The notes under the pieces were generated by a model. That model did not search any database, was not told where the DNA came from, and saw only the letters and a list, made by a program, of their open reading frames with translations. This document shows, piece after piece, positions 18,772 to 29,119 of a DNA stretch of 64,000 nucleotides. Within the stretch, counting starts at the first letter, position 1; each line of letters begins with the position of its first letter. This DNA is from Erythrobacter sp. (GTDB taxonomy: Bacteria; Pseudomonadota; Alphaproteobacteria; Sphingomonadales; Sphingomonadaceae). The DNA is taken from assembly GCA_025698865.1 (NCBI GenBank), contig JAILWQ010000006.1, positions 1 through 64,000 of the forward strand, given 5' to 3'. The position numbers were made by a program, and so were the translations under genes.

Positions 18772-20403
18772 ATGACCGAGGCTTCGCTCCCCCAGATCGC
18801 CCGCAATTCCAAGGCCTGGCCGTTTCAGGAGGCCCAGCGCCTGCTCAAGCGCTATCCCGAGGGCACCAAGCCCGACGGATCGCCGGTCCTGTTCGAAACC
18901 GGCTACGGACCCAGCGGCCTGCCGCATATCGGGACGTTTCAGGAAGTGCTGCGCACCACGCTGGTCCGCCGCGCGTTCGAGGCACTGATCGGCGCCCGGC
19001 CGGAAGACGGCAAGACGCGCCTCGTGGCCTTTTCCGACGACATGGACGGGTTGCGCAAGGTGCCGGACAACGTGCCCAACAAGTCCATGCTGGACGACAA
19101 TCTCGGCAAGCCGCTGACGCGCATTCCCGATCCCTTCGGGACGCATGACAGCTTTGCCGACCACAACAATGCGATGCTGCGCGAGTTTCTCGACCGTTTC
19201 GGTTTCGACTACGAATTCGTCTCGGCCAGCGAGCGCTACAATTCCGGCGCCTTCGACGATGCGCTGCGCCAGGTGCTGCGCAAGAACCAGGCGATCCTCG
19301 ACATCATGCTGCCCACCCTGCGCGAGGAACGGCGCCAGACCTATTCGCCCGTCCTGCCGGTCTCGCCGAGCAGCGGCCGCGTGCTGCAGGTCCCGGTCGA
19401 AGTGGTCGATGCCGAGGCGGGCCTCGTCCGCTTCACCGACGAGGACGGCAGCACTGTCGAGCAATCCGCGCTCGGCGGCATGGCCAAGCTGCAATGGAAG
19501 GTCGACTGGGCCATGCGCTGGTACGCGCTCGGCGTCGATTACGAGATGTGCGGCAAGGATTTGACCGACAGCGTCACCCAGTCGGGCAAGATCGTCCAGG
19601 TGCTGGGCGGCCGCAAGCCCGAAGGTCTGATCTACGAGCTGTTCCTCGACGAGAAGGGCGAGAAGATTTCCAAGTCCAAGGGCAACGGCCTGACCATCGA
19701 ACAGTGGCTCGACTACGGCAGCGGGGAATCGCTGGGCTTCTACATCTTCCCCAATCCCAAATCCGCCAAGCAGCTTCACGCCGGCGTGATCCCGCGCGCG
19801 GTCGACGATTACTGGCAGTTCCGCGAGCGCCTGCCCGAACAGGAACTCGACAAGCAGCTCGGCAATCCGGCTTGGCACCTGCTGCGCGCCAATGGCGGCT
19901 TTGCCGGGAGCGAGGCGCCGGGAGCGGGCGACAGCCTGCCAGTGACCTATGCCCTGCTGCTCAACCTCGTCGGCGTGCTCGGCCCGCAGGCCGACCGCGA
20001 TCAGGTCTGGTCCTATCTCGGCAATTACATCGCCGACCCGGACCCGGCCAAGCACCCCGAGCTCGACGCGCTGGTGACCAACGCGCTCGCCTACAACCGC
20101 GATTTCGTGGCTCCGACGCTGGAGCGCCGTGCGCCCGATGCGCGGGAAGCGGAAGCGCTGAAGGCGCTCGACGCGGCTTTGCTGGAAATGGCGCCCGATA
20201 CGCCGGCCGAGGACATCCAGACGATCGTCTACGAGATCGGCAAGGACGAGGCCTACGGCTTCGAATCGCTGCGCGACTGGTTCCGGGCGCTCTACGAGAC
20301 GCTGCTGGGCAGCGCGCAGGGTCCGCGCATGGGCAGCTTCATCGCGCTCTACGGCGTCGCCAACACCCGCGCGCTGATAGCCGAGGCGCTCACCCGCGCC
20401 TGA
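18772..20403 (+). CDS. lysK: Class I lysyl-tRNA synthetase
   Basis: The 543-residue synthetase has HIGH-type motif HIGTF in YGPSGLPHIGTF (about 43-54) and KMSKS-type motif KISKSKGNG (about 296-304), so it is the class I form found in archaea and alphaproteobacteria rather than the class II LysS of most bacteria. It charges tRNA-Lys. The ATG at 18772 follows AAGGAG with good spacing. Its stop abuts the stop of the convergent hydroxylase gene. No class II copy is in the window. Confidence 0.95.
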   Translation: MTEASLPQIARNSKAWPFQEAQRLLKRYPEGTKPDGSPVLFETGYGPSGLPHIGTFQEVLRTTLVRRAFEALIGARPEDGKTRLVAFSDDMDGLRKVPDNVPNKSMLDDNLGKPLTRIPDPFGTHDSFADHNNAMLREFLDRFGFDYEFVSASERYNSGAFDDALRQVLRKNQAILDIMLPTLREERRQTYSPVLPVSPSSGRVLQVPVEVVDAEAGLVRFTDEDGSTVEQSALGGMAKLQWKVDWAMRWYALGVDYEMCGKDLTDSVTQSGKIVQVLGGRKPEGLIYELFLDEKGEKISKSKGNGLTIEQWLDYGSGESLGFYIFPNPKSAKQLHAGVIPRAVDDYWQFRERLPEQELDKQLGNPAWHLLRANGGFAGSEAPGAGDSLPVTYALLLNLVGVLGPQADRDQVWSYLGNYIADPDPAKHPELDALVTNALAYNRDFVAPTLERRAPDAREAEALKALDAALLEMAPDTPAEDIQTIVYEIGKDEAYGFESLRDWFRALYETLLGSAQGPRMGSFIALYGVANTRALIAEALTRA

Positions 20404-21072
20404 TCACGCGTGCTTGCGGGTGCGATACCACTTGGTGAGCACGTATTTTTCGCCCGCGATCACCGGCGTTCCCGCATGGAGCGTGCCCTCGTTGGGCAGC
20501 CCGTCAGGCGTGGCGTTATTCCAGATCAGCAGCACGCCGGGCTTTGGCTCGATCGAGGCGCCGACCTCGACGAAATGAGTGTGTCCCCCTTCCTCGACCG
20601 TGTTGAGAAAGGCCATCGCGGTCCAGCACCGTTGCCCGCCGCGCTTTTTCTCCAGATTCCAGTATTCCTGATCGGTGTAGAACCAGTCATTGTGCGGCTT
20701 GAATTCCTGGCCGGGCAGATAACGCTGGCCCTGGATCGGCTCGCCGTTTTCGGGTTCGATCCCGAGCAGGTCGTCGATGCGCCGCGAAATGCTCCTGACG
20801 AACGGGTCCTCGCGGTCGAAATTGCCGGAATAGGACGTGCGGAACTTCTCGACATAGGCCGATTCGTGCAGCTCGCTCGGCCGGGCGACCTTGTCGATCA
20901 GGTCGACGAAGCGCTGGCATTCCGCCGCGCTGAGGAAATCGCCGACGGCGAAAATCTCGGCCTTCTCGGTCGGCAGCTTGTAAATGCCGGGATCGCCCTC
21001 AAGGCGCTGGCGGACGGATTTTCCGATCCGCTTGCAGGCTTCGCGATCGGGAGCTTTGAGGCGCGTGGTCAT
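20404..21072 (-). CDS. 2-oxoglutarate/Fe(II) oxygenase, prolyl-4-hydroxylase-like
   Basis: The 222-residue soluble enzyme has a P4H alpha-subunit C-terminal fold. Iron ligands are H and D in KPHNDWF and the distal H in EGTLHAGTPV, with a 2-oxoglutarate-binding Lys in EKYVLTKWYR. NNATPDGLPN and FLNTVEEGGHTHF are further family motifs. It hydroxylates a prolyl residue in a protein or peptide; the target is unknown. There is no signal peptide. The true start is the ATG at 21070-21072, and the open frame beyond it is antisense to ubiA. Confidence 0.88.
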   Translation of the reverse strand: MTTRLKAPDREACKRIGKSVRQRLEGDPGIYKLPTEKAEIFAVGDFLSAAECQRFVDLIDKVARPSELHESAYVEKFRTSYSGNFDREDPFVRSISRRIDDLLGIEPENGEPIQGQRYLPGQEFKPHNDWFYTDQEYWNLEKKRGGQRCWTAMAFLNTVEEGGHTHFVEVGASIEPKPGVLLIWNNATPDGLPNEGTLHAGTPVIAGEKYVLTKWYRTRKHA

Positions 21073-21143
21073 TCGAGGGTATCTAGCGGGCAGCACGCGA
21101 CCTGCAAGGGCAGGGTCCCGGCCCGAACCGGCCGCTCCGCACG

Positions 21144-22058
21144 TCAGGCATTGCCGACCACGAAACAGGCAGCAGCGAACAGGGCGCCGAACACGCGGTT
21201 CGACCGGAACCGTTCCAGCGGATTGGCGGCGTTGTCCGGGTCCAGCGTTCCAACCTGCCAAGCGAGATGCCCCGCGGCGGGCGCCAGCGTCAGCAGTGCG
21301 ACCCAGTCGCTCCGATAGAGCCAGAAGGCGAGCAACCAGCAGCCCATCGCCAGCCCGTAGAACAGCGCGACCCCGCCCTTGACCCGCCCGCCCAGCCGGA
21401 GTGCGGAGGAACGGATGCCGACCAGCGCATCGTCCTCCCGGTCCTGCAAGGCGTAGATCGTGTCGTAGCCGATCACCCAGAAAACCGCGCCGAGATAGAG
21501 CACCGCCAGCGCGTCCCAATTGTCGGCGCGCAACTCGGTCCAGCCGACCAGCAGCCCCCAGGTAAAGACCAGACCCAGCCATGCCTGCGGCCACCAGGTG
21601 ATCCGCTTCATAAAGGGATAGGCCGCGACCAGCGCCAGACTGCCCAGCGCGACGGCCTGCGCGAAGAGGCGAAGCTGGAGCAGCACCAGAAGACCGACGA
21701 GGCACAGCCCGAGTAGCCAGAGCCACGCCCCGCGTCGCGACACCCGGCCGCTCGCCACCGGACGCGAGGCGGTGCGCGCCACCTGCCGGTCGAGATCGGC
21801 GTCGACGATGTCGTTGTAGACGCAGCCCGCGCCGCGCATGGCGATGCTGCCCAGCAGCAACCAGGCGACAAGCCCCAGTTGCGGCCCCGCTCCGGCCAGC
21901 CACACGCCCCAGGCGCACGGCCAGAACAGCAGCCACCAGCCGATCGGCCGGTCGAACCGCGCCAGCTGCGCGTAATCGCGCCAGCGCTGGGGCAGGCGCG
22001 CGACAAGGCCGCGATGCTCGCTGTCGGGGACGATCTCGGTTGCGCTGCGCTCGCTCAT
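21144..22058 (-). CDS. ubiA: 4-hydroxybenzoate polyprenyltransferase
   Basis: The 304-residue protein has about eight transmembrane helices and both Mg-diphosphate binding motifs: NDIVDADLDRQVARTASRPVA (about 82-102) and YDTIYALQDREDD (about 196-208). UbiA attaches the polyprenyl tail to 4-hydroxybenzoate in ubiquinone synthesis at the inner membrane. This fits the terminal oxidase genes elsewhere in the window. It is divergent from rsmE, with 38 bp between. Confidence 0.93.
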   Translation of the reverse strand: MSERSATEIVPDSEHRGLVARLPQRWRDYAQLARFDRPIGWWLLFWPCAWGVWLAGAGPQLGLVAWLLLGSIAMRGAGCVYNDIVDADLDRQVARTASRPVASGRVSRRGAWLWLLGLCLVGLLVLLQLRLFAQAVALGSLALVAAYPFMKRITWWPQAWLGLVFTWGLLVGWTELRADNWDALAVLYLGAVFWVIGYDTIYALQDREDDALVGIRSSALRLGGRVKGGVALFYGLAMGCWLLAFWLYRSDWVALLTLAPAAGHLAWQVGTLDPDNAANPLERFRSNRVFGALFAAACFVVGNA

Positions 22059-22096
22059 GCTTGCTCCCTATCGCCCGGCGTGCCACCTGCAAAGCC

Positions 22097-22846
22097 ATGC
22101 CCGCCACCCCCGCCTGGCCCCCGCGCAGCGCCCCGCGCCTGTTCGTCGAGGACGAGCTCGCCCAAGGCCGCGCGCTTTCCGTCGAGGGAAATCAGGCGCA
22201 CTATCTCGGCAAGGTAATGCGCATGGCCGAGGGCGACATCGTCATACTGTGCGACAACATTACCGGCGAATGGGCCGCCCGCATCGTCTTGCTGGGCAAG
22301 CGGCGGGTTGATCTGGAGCCTGTCGAATGCCTGCGACCGCGCGAGGAAGTCCCAGATTTCTGGCTCTGCCCGGCGCTGCTCAAGAAGGACCGTTTCGACC
22401 TGGTGCTCGAAAAGGTGACCGAGCTGGGTGTCGCGGCGATCCATCCGATCGTCACGCGCCGCTGCGTCGCCGACAAGCTGAACGCCGACCGGGCGCGCAC
22501 CATCGTTACTGAAGCGGCGGAACAATGCGCGCGCACCGCCCTTCCCCGGATCGCCACGCCTCAGAAGCTCGATGCGATGCTGTCTAGCTGGCCGCAGGGC
22601 CGGGCGCTGTTCTTCGCCGACGAACTCGGCGGCGCGCCCGCGGCCGAGGCTTTCCGCGCCCATTCCGGCCCCGCCGCCCTGCTGGTCGGGCCGGAGGGCG
22701 GGTTCGACGATGCCGAGCGCGAAGCCATCCGGGGCCATCCGCAGGCACGCGCCATCACGCTCGGCCCGCGCATCCTGCGCGGCGAAACCGCAGCCATCGC
22801 GGCGAGCGCCCTGTGGATGGGCGTGACCGGCGACTGGAACAAATGA
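22097..22846 (+). CDS. rsmE: 16S rRNA m3U1498 methyltransferase
   Basis: The 249-residue SPOUT methyltransferase has an N-terminal PUA-like part (RLFVEDEL... [13 protein letters not shown]) and the SAM-binding trefoil knot with [14 protein letters not shown] and [15 protein letters not shown]. It methylates U1498 of 16S rRNA. The start [11 protein letters not shown] at 22097 is chosen over a longer frame that overlaps ubiA. The gshA gene follows 37 bp downstream. Confidence 0.93.
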   Translation: MPATPAWPPRSAPRLFVEDELAQGRALSVEGNQAHYLGKVMRMAEGDIVILCDNITGEWAARIVLLGKRRVDLEPVECLRPREEVPDFWLCPALLKKDRFDLVLEKVTELGVAAIHPIVTRRCVADKLNADRARTIVTEAAEQCARTALPRIATPQKLDAMLSSWPQGRALFFADELGGAPAAEAFRAHSGPAALLVGPEGGFDDAEREAIRGHPQARAITLGPRILRGETAAIAASALWMGVTGDWNK

Positions 22847-22883
22847 CTGGCGCAGGCGCGATGCGTTTTCTAACGCGCGCCAA

Positions 22884-24254
22884 ATGAGCACGCGCGACAC
22901 TTCGGCAGCCGAAGATCCGATCATCGAGAGCCGCGACCAGCTGGTCGCCCCGATGCAGTTTGGCGAAAAGCCCAAGGAAAACTGGCGCATCGGCACCGAG
23001 CACGAGAAGCTCGTCTATCACCGCAGCGACCACCGCGCTCCGTCCTATGACGAACCCGGTGGCATTCGCGATATCCTGCTGAGCCTGGAGCGTTTCGGCT
23101 GGGAGCCAGTCGAGGAAGGCGGCAAGGTCATTGCCATGCGGGGCAGCGACGGGACGGTGAGCCTCGAGCCTGCCGGCCAGCTCGAACTGTCCGGCGCCCC
23201 GCTCGAGAACCTGCACGACACCTGTGCCGAGACCGGCCGCCATCTCGCACAGGTGAAGGAAGTGGGCGAGGCCTGCGGGGTCGGCTTCCTCGGCCTCGGC
23301 ATGTGGCCCGACAAGACCCGCGAGGATCTGCCGGTCATGCCCAAGGGCCGCTACGAGATCATGATGCGCCACATGCCGCGCGTCGGCAGCTTGGGCCTCG
23401 ACATGATGCTGCGGACCTGCACCATTCAGGTCAATCTCGACTATTCCTCCGAGCCGGACATGGTGCAGAAATTCCGCACCGGGCTGGCGCTGCAACCGCT
23501 GGCGACCGCGCTGTTCGCCAACTCGCCCTTCACCGAGGGCAAGCCCAACGGCTACCTCTCCTATCGCAGCCACATCTGGTCGGATACCGACCCACACCGC
23601 ACCGGAATGCTGCCCTTCGTGTTCGAGGACGGTTTCGGCTACGAACGCTGGGTCGACTACATGCTCGACGTTCCGATGTATTTCGTCTTCCGGGACGGGA
23701 AATATATCGACGCTGCAGGGCACAGCTTCCGCGATTTTCTCGAGGGAAAGCTCGCAGTCCTGCCGGGCGAGAAGCCGACGCAGAGCGATTGGTGGGATCA
23801 CCTGTCCACCGCCTTCCCCGAAGTGCGGCTCAAGAGCTTCCTCGAAATGCGCGGCGCCGATGGCGGACCGTGGAGCCGGATCTGCGCCCTGCCCGCCTTC
23901 TGGGTCGGCCTGCTCTACGATCAGGGCGCGCTCGATGCGGCGTGGGATCTGGTCAAGGACTGGAGCATGGAAGAACGCGAGGAATTGCGGAACGCGGTGC
24001 CGAAGCTCGCGCTCGATGCGCCGCTTCCCGGAGGCGGCAAGCTGCGCGATCTGGCGGGCGAGGTGCTAGCGATCGCGCGGTCCGGCCTCAACGCCCGCGC
24101 CCGTCTGAATTCCTCGGGCGACAACGAGACCGGCTTCCTCGAAACGCTCGACGAGATCGTCGCCAGCGGCGAGGTCCCGGCCCAGAAACTACTCCGCAAG
24201 TTCCACGGCGAGTGGAACGGCGACATCGACCGGGTCTACAAATACAGCTTCTGA
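22884..24254 (+). CDS. gshA: Glutamate-cysteine ligase
   Basis: The 456-residue protein matches the plant/alphaproteobacterial type of glutamate-cysteine ligase (class II GCS). Motifs include [12 protein letters not shown] (about 33-44), [22 protein letters not shown] and [13 protein letters not shown]. It makes gamma-glutamylcysteine, the first step to glutathione, using ATP. The size is normal. It is probably co-transcribed with rsmE, a common arrangement in this order. It is tail-to-tail with the following methyltransferase-like gene, with one base between. Confidence 0.92.
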   Translation: MSTRDTSAAEDPIIESRDQLVAPMQFGEKPKENWRIGTEHEKLVYHRSDHRAPSYDEPGGIRDILLSLERFGWEPVEEGGKVIAMRGSDGTVSLEPAGQLELSGAPLENLHDTCAETGRHLAQVKEVGEACGVGFLGLGMWPDKTREDLPVMPKGRYEIMMRHMPRVGSLGLDMMLRTCTIQVNLDYSSEPDMVQKFRTGLALQPLATALFANSPFTEGKPNGYLSYRSHIWSDTDPHRTGMLPFVFEDGFGYERWVDYMLDVPMYFVFRDGKYIDAAGHSFRDFLEGKLAVLPGEKPTQSDWWDHLSTAFPEVRLKSFLEMRGADGGPWSRICALPAFWVGLLYDQGALDAAWDLVKDWSMEEREELRNAVPKLALDAPLPGGGKLRDLAGEVLAIARSGLNARARLNSSGDNETGFLETLDEIVASGEVPAQKLLRKFHGEWNGDIDRVYKYSF

Positions 24255-24255
24255 G

Positions 24256-25620
24256 CTACCCGATCGGCTCCGACGCGGGGGCCGGCCGGGGCAGCAGGGC
24301 GCGGCGCAGGCGTTCGAGCGGCGCGGTGATGAGGCCGTGGCGCCCCATCCATGCGTGGTACTCGCGATACCGCGCATCCTCGAGCAGCAGATGCGCCTCC
24401 TCGGTCTTGGCACGCCAGAAATAGATGCCGTTCACCAGCAGCAGGAAGAAGCTGTTGCGGATCATCTCGACATAGCTGCCGCTGGTCACGAGAAAGGGCA
24501 GGACCGAACCCCACCAGAACAGGTTCTTCGACAGATAGGCGGGATGGCGCGTAAAGGCGTAGGGGCCGTTGGTGATCACCCCGCGATAGGTGAGGTTGGA
24601 AAAACGGATCCCGAACGCCACCGTCGCCCACGCGTAAACGCCCGTCAAAATGACCAGCCAGCCCGCCCAGATCCAGAGCAGCGTTTCGTGCCCGGCGAAC
24701 CAGTAGCCCCAGTCGCGCGTGTTCTGTTCGTAATTGAACACCAGCCCGTTGCCGATGATACCCCAGACGAACGGCGGATAACACACCAGCGCCGCGACCC
24801 ATCCCGCGACGAAGGGGTTGCCGCTGCGGATGTGGGCGTCGAGCGGGCGCATGGTGACGAGATAGCCGACCGTCCCGATCTGCACGTCGATCAGGAACAG
24901 CAACTCGATCGTCATGACACCCAGCGCGACCGGATTGCCGGCGATGGCTGCCAGATCGGCGTTCACCACATGGGCGAAGCCGCCCGGCACGATCGAGAGC
25001 ATGAAGGCGCCGAAGAACCCCTTGATGATCCAGGAGCGCCAGTGCTTCTTCACCTGCTCGGCGTCCCAGCCCGGCTGGCCCATCAGCATGGCGCCGAAAT
25101 GCCAGCTGTGGTCGCGCGGCTCGATCATCACTCGGTCGAGCCACATAACGTAAGGCACGGAAAGGACCACCAGCGGCGCAATCGCGGTTGCCAGCACGTC
25201 GAGCGCGAAGGCGTAATTGTCGGTCCAGTACCAGCGCCCCAGGCAATAGAGCGCGGCGATGATGGCCCAGGTGATCCACAACGCCCCGATCTTGGTCCAG
25301 GTGACCGACCGATCGCGCTTGCGCCTGTGCTTGAGCGACCAGTCGATCCCGGTCGTGGGATTGCGGTGGACCTTTTCAACGAGGATCGACCAGAGCACCA
25401 TCGGGCCGCTGGCGAAAACCAGACCCATCAGCGCGGCGCTCGGGCCGACCATCCGCTCACGCGGGCCGGGAATGTCCAGCGCAGAGGCGATATCCGGCCA
25501 GTACCGGCAGATCGCGACCCAGACCAGCAGGCCAGCAAGGCCCACCAGCCCGGTCAGCGCCGACACGTCGCTTCGCGGCTTGCCGCCAGTTCCCGTCATC
25601 GTCGCCGTTGCCCCGCCCAT
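24256..25620 (-). CDS. Isoprenylcysteine methyltransferase-like membrane protein
   Basis: The 454-residue protein has about ten hydrophobic segments. The C-terminal third carries the ICMT/phospholipid-methyltransferase signature: GPYAFTRHPAYLSKNLFWW (about 357-375) and EEAHLLLEDARYREYHAWM. These residues bind S-adenosylmethionine at the membrane face. The N-terminal 300 residues form extra membrane helices not found in the short bacterial ICMT-like proteins. The substrate could be a lipid or isoprenoid; it is not known. Confidence 0.75.
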   Translation of the reverse strand: MGGATATMTGTGGKPRSDVSALTGLVGLAGLLVWVAICRYWPDIASALDIPGPRERMVGPSAALMGLVFASGPMVLWSILVEKVHRNPTTGIDWSLKHRRKRDRSVTWTKIGALWITWAIIAALYCLGRWYWTDNYAFALDVLATAIAPLVVLSVPYVMWLDRVMIEPRDHSWHFGAMLMGQPGWDAEQVKKHWRSWIIKGFFGAFMLSIVPGGFAHVVNADLAAIAGNPVALGVMTIELLFLIDVQIGTVGYLVTMRPLDAHIRSGNPFVAGWVAALVCYPPFVWGIIGNGLVFNYEQNTRDWGYWFAGHETLLWIWAGWLVILTGVYAWATVAFGIRFSNLTYRGVITNGPYAFTRHPAYLSKNLFWWGSVLPFLVTSGSYVEMIRNSFFLLLVNGIYFWRAKTEEAHLLLEDARYREYHAWMGRHGLITAPLERLRRALLPRPAPASEPIG

Positions 25621-25662
25621 CGCGCTCTCATAGCGCGATAACGGTTAACGGCGCGATAGCGA

Positions 25663-27018
25663 TCAGCGGAAGGCGGTCACCCGCCCGCCATCGTCGAACA
25701 CGTAGAGCGTGTTGTTCGCCACGATCGGCGGCAGGCTCACGGCATTGTCGAGCTGGGCGACGAGGCTGGCGGAACCTTCGCCCGTGCTCACCCGCCAGAT
25801 CTCGCCGCGCGAATTGACCGACCACAGATTGTCGCCGGCCAGCACAGGGCCCTGCCAGAAGATCGGATCTTCGCGGTCCTTCTCATCGCGATAGCGCGCC
25901 AGCTGAGTGATCCAGCGCACCCGGCCGGTCGAACGGGCAATGGCGAGCATCCGCGCATCGTCGGTGAGCGTAAAGATCCACTCCCCCGCGATCGCCGGGG
26001 TTGAAATGCCCGCGAGGTTGAGCTCCCAGATGCGCTGGCCCGTCAGCAGTTCGTAAGCCGCCATGCGCCCGCCCTGGCCGAGCGCATAGACGCGCCCGTC
26101 GGCCACGATCGGATCGGCGTCGATATCGGTCAGCGAGCCGACTTGGGTCGAGATATTGGTGAGCGCCAGAGCGTCAGACCACAGCACGCGGCCATTCTCG
26201 TAGCGATAGGCCACCAGTTCGCCCGAGCTGTATCCGGCGACCACCGTCCCCTGTCCCGCCGCAGGGGCGGCCACGCCGAACACGCCGGCCTGGGTGCCCG
26301 AGGCGACCTCCTGCCACTGCTGCTCGCCGGTGGCGGCATTCAGAGCGAAGATCTGGTTGTCCTGCGTCATCACATAGACAGAGCCGAAGGCCACGGTCGG
26401 CGCGCCGCGCAGGGGGCCGGAAGGCTTGACCTTCCAGATTTCCGCGCCGGTGTTCGCGTCCAGCGCAGCGACCTCGCCCGTGCCGTTGGTGGCGTAGACC
26501 TTGCCGTCGGCATAGCTCGCCCCGCCGCCGAAGACCGAGGATTGCAGGTTGCGGTCAACATTCGCGCCATGCGTCCAGATTTTCGCGCCCGTTCCGGCGT
26601 CGAATGCATGGACCGTGCCCTGGCTGTCGACGACGAAGAGCTTGCCCCCACCGACCACCGGAGCAGACCCGAGCCGTGCGCGATTGGACGCGCCGGCGAC
26701 CTGCGCGGACCAGGCGCGGGTCGGCTGGGCGGACAAAGCGAGGTGGCCATAGGCCTTGTTGGCCGTCGCGCCGGCCTGCGCCCATTCGGTGTTCGTCGTT
26801 GCCGGCGGCAGCACCACGCTCACGCTTGCCAGAGAGGGATCGACTTCGGCGGTGTTGACCACGCGCGACAGGATCGGGACCCGATTGCCCACGGTCGGCG
26901 TCACGTTGTCGTCATCACCGCCGCCGAAAAGGCCGCCCGCGCAGCCCGAAAGGCCGGTGGCGAGCGCCACCGCGGTAAGGGTCTGTGTCAGGAAGCGCTT
27001 GCGTTTGCCATGAACCAT
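25663..27018 (-). CDS. bamB: Outer membrane assembly lipoprotein BamB
   Basis: The 451-residue lipoprotein has signal peptide MVHGKRKRFLTQTLTAVALA, lipobox LSGC and a PQQ-like beta-propeller with repeated blades such as GTVHAFDAGTGAKIWT and GEVAALDANTGAEIWK. BamB is part of the BAM complex that inserts outer-membrane beta-barrels. The ATG at 27018 gives a textbook lipoprotein signal. A GTG at 27054 overlapping the upstream stop (GTGA) would add 12 residues and is an alternative. It is directly downstream of the YfgM-like gene, matching the E. coli yfgM-bamB order. Confidence 0.9.
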   Translation of the reverse strand: MVHGKRKRFLTQTLTAVALATGLSGCAGGLFGGGDDDNVTPTVGNRVPILSRVVNTAEVDPSLASVSVVLPPATTNTEWAQAGATANKAYGHLALSAQPTRAWSAQVAGASNRARLGSAPVVGGGKLFVVDSQGTVHAFDAGTGAKIWTHGANVDRNLQSSVFGGGASYADGKVYATNGTGEVAALDANTGAEIWKVKPSGPLRGAPTVAFGSVYVMTQDNQIFALNAATGEQQWQEVASGTQAGVFGVAAPAAGQGTVVAGYSSGELVAYRYENGRVLWSDALALTNISTQVGSLTDIDADPIVADGRVYALGQGGRMAAYELLTGQRIWELNLAGISTPAIAGEWIFTLTDDARMLAIARSTGRVRWITQLARYRDEKDREDPIFWQGPVLAGDNLWSVNSRGEIWRVSTGEGSASLVAQLDNAVSLPPIVANNTLYVFDDGGRVTAFR

Positions 27019-27050
27019 CGCGGGGAAGTCTCTTTCGTCTGGAATTGGTG

Positions 27051-27833
27051 TCACTCGCCTTCCGGCGGCGGACCTTGCGTGTTGACGCCCTGTTCCTCGA
27101 GCAGCTGGTCGACATCGACCACGGCATCCACTCCGAGCACGCCGGCCATCTGTCGGGCACGCGAGCGCAGGCCATCGGGAACTTCGTCGTCCTTGGCGAT
27201 CTCGGCGAACAGCTTGCCCGCCTCGCTGCGGTTGCCGAGGTCGAGCTGCGCCATCGCCACGAGCTCGCCGGCGCTGCCGAAGAAGGGATTGCCCGGCTTC
27301 GCCAGCGGGCCGAGGTCGCGCACGACGGCGGTCTTGTCCATCGTGTCGTATTGTTCGGCGACCCGGCGGATGCGGGCCACGTCGCGAAGCACGGCCGGGG
27401 CATCGCCATCATCGGCGACCTGTCCGAACAGCTCGGCCGCCCGGGCAGTGTTACCCTGCTGGCTGGCGATGCCGGCCTGCATCATGAGGGCGTTGAACCG
27501 GGCAATCCCGTCGCCGTTCGCCGCGAGTTCGTTCAGAGCCTGCGATCCGGCGTCGAGATTGCCCGCCTCGACCTGATCGAGCGCGGCGGTGAAGGTTTCC
27601 GCGTTCCGCTCGCGCGCCGCATCCTGACGGCCCTGCCAGAAAAGGTATCCGCCGAATGCCACCACGGCAATGACGACGACCACCAGCAGCGGTATCCCAT
27701 AGCGGCGCCCGAAATTCTCCATGTCGCCCTGCCGGACGGCGTCGTCGACTTCGCGCATCAGCGCTTCGTCCTCGGCAGCCTTGCGGCGCGCGGCCTTTTC
27801 CTGGCGGGTATCGATCAAGGGAGGTTTGGCCAC
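27051..27833 (-). CDS. YfgM-like tetratricopeptide membrane protein
   Basis: The 260-residue protein has a charged cytoplasmic N-terminus (about 1-45), one transmembrane helix (IPLLVVVVIAVVAFGGYLFW, about 47-66) and a periplasmic TPR-like domain built of Ala-rich helices. This is the layout of YfgM, which associates with SecYEG and periplasmic chaperones and always precedes bamB. The downstream bamB start may overlap its stop, which suggests translational coupling. The next expected gene in E. coli, der, is not here. Confidence 0.82.
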   Translation of the reverse strand: MAKPPLIDTRQEKAARRKAAEDEALMREVDDAVRQGDMENFGRRYGIPLLVVVVIAVVAFGGYLFWQGRQDAARERNAETFTAALDQVEAGNLDAGSQALNELAANGDGIARFNALMMQAGIASQQGNTARAAELFGQVADDGDAPAVLRDVARIRRVAEQYDTMDKTAVVRDLGPLAKPGNPFFGSAGELVAMAQLDLGNRSEAGKLFAEIAKDDEVPDGLRSRARQMAGVLGVDAVVDVDQLLEEQGVNTQGPPPEGE

Positions 27834-27973
27834 GTCGAGGCTGGTCCGGTTCAGAATGCGGGAGAGGGATTTGTCGAGGGGCGGTCTTTAAGTCGGGCCG
27901 TGGCCAAGTTCAATGCTCGCGACCGCACCTGTGCCGGGTCGGGTGAACCGCGGATGAAATTGCCGATCGCGCG

Positions 27974-29119
27974 TCAGAGATCGCGCTTCATTGCGCTGGA
28001 ATAGAGCCGGCGGTAGGTGGCGATCATGCCCTTCTCGTCGAAGGATTTGCGCGCCTTTTCACGGTTCGCGGCCCCCAGCGCCTCGCGCAGGGCCGCATCG
28101 CCCGCCACCTGGGCAAGCGCGCCCGACAGGTCCTCGTCATCGGGCCGGGCGGCGAGATAGGGGCGGTTTTCCTCCGCCACCATGTCGGCGATGTCGCCGA
28201 CCCGCGGCGCGACCACGGGCAGCCCGGCGGCCATCGCCTCGACCACCGAGAGCGGGAACTGCTCGCTGTCGCTCGACAGGGCGAAAATGTCGAACAGACC
28301 CACGACTTTCGCGGGTTCGGGCAGGATGCCGGGCAGATGGACGCGGTGGTTGATCCCGAGCCGGTCCGCTTCGGCAACGATCCGTTCGCGCTCCGGTCCC
28401 TCGCCGGCGATCACGAGGTGCCACTCGTCGGAAAGTCCGGCGAACGCCCGTACCAGTCGCGGCAGGTTCTTGACCGGCCTGAGACCGGCCATGGTCCCGA
28501 CCCAGCGCTCGCCCGGCCGCTTCAGCAGGCGCGGGATCGCATCGGGGCGCGGCTTCTTGGCGAACGCCTTGGTGTCGATGCCGTTGGGGATGCGCTTCAC
28601 CCGGCCGAGCGGCTGCTGCCAGTCGACCAGCGCGATCTCCTCCAGCTTGTCGGACGGCACGACGAGACCCGACGCCTTGCCCAGCGCGATCCGGCGATAC
28701 CAGGTCCGCCGCAGCTTGCGCCGTTCCGCCTCGCTCTCGTCGAAGCCATCCTCGTGATGGATGAGTGGCGGCAGGGCGTGGACCTCGGAAAAGAGCGTGT
28801 GCGCCATCACCGCATCCATCGCGCCCCAATTGTAGGTGAGGACGAGATCGTAGCCCTTCATCGCCTTGGCGAGGCGCTGGAGCCGGCCCGGCGTCGGCAG
28901 CCCCTTGAGGCTGGGAAAGGCGGGCTGGAGATCGACCGCGATCCCCTTGCGGATCCGTTCCGCCGCGCCGAGCTGGTCGGGCTCGGCCGAGACGATCGTG
29001 TGCCGCGCCGCATTGCCGAAAGCGTTGATGAGCTGGACGCTGCGCAATTCCTTGCCGCCGGGCGCGAAGCTCGACTGCAAGTGAAGTATATGGGGCTTGC
29101 CCCCCGGACCCGCGCTCAT
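27974..29119 (-). CDS. GT4-family glycosyltransferase
   Basis: The 381-residue GT-B glycosyltransferase has a Gly-rich N-terminal loop LQSSFAPGGKE (about 14-24), a linker IPNGIDTKAF (about 178) and the C-terminal nucleotide-sugar site with the E-x7-E motif in SEQFPLSVVEAMAAGLPVV (about 285-303). It transfers a sugar from a nucleotide donor, probably in cell-surface glycan synthesis. Donor and acceptor are unknown. Its ATG overlaps the stop of the upstream alpha/beta hydrolase (ATGA), so the two are translationally coupled. No other polysaccharide genes flank it. Confidence 0.85.
   Translation of the reverse strand: MSAGPGGKPHILHLQSSFAPGGKELRSVQLINAFGNAARHTIVSAEPDQLGAAERIRKGIAVDLQPAFPSLKGLPTPGRLQRLAKAMKGYDLVLTYNWGAMDAVMAHTLFSEVHALPPLIHHEDGFDESEAERRKLRRTWYRRIALGKASGLVVPSDKLEEIALVDWQQPLGRVKRIPNGIDTKAFAKKPRPDAIPRLLKRPGERWVGTMAGLRPVKNLPRLVRAFAGLSDEWHLVIAGEGPERERIVAEADRLGINHRVHLPGILPEPAKVVGLFDIFALSSDSEQFPLSVVEAMAAGLPVVAPRVGDIADMVAEENRPYLAARPDDEDLSGALAQVAGDAALREALGAANREKARKSFDEKGMIATYRRLYSSAMKRDL

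Noticed and set aside
16550-18775. Plus-strand open frame of about 740 codons
   Set aside because: It is antisense to the SLC13 permease. No domain is recognisable in it.
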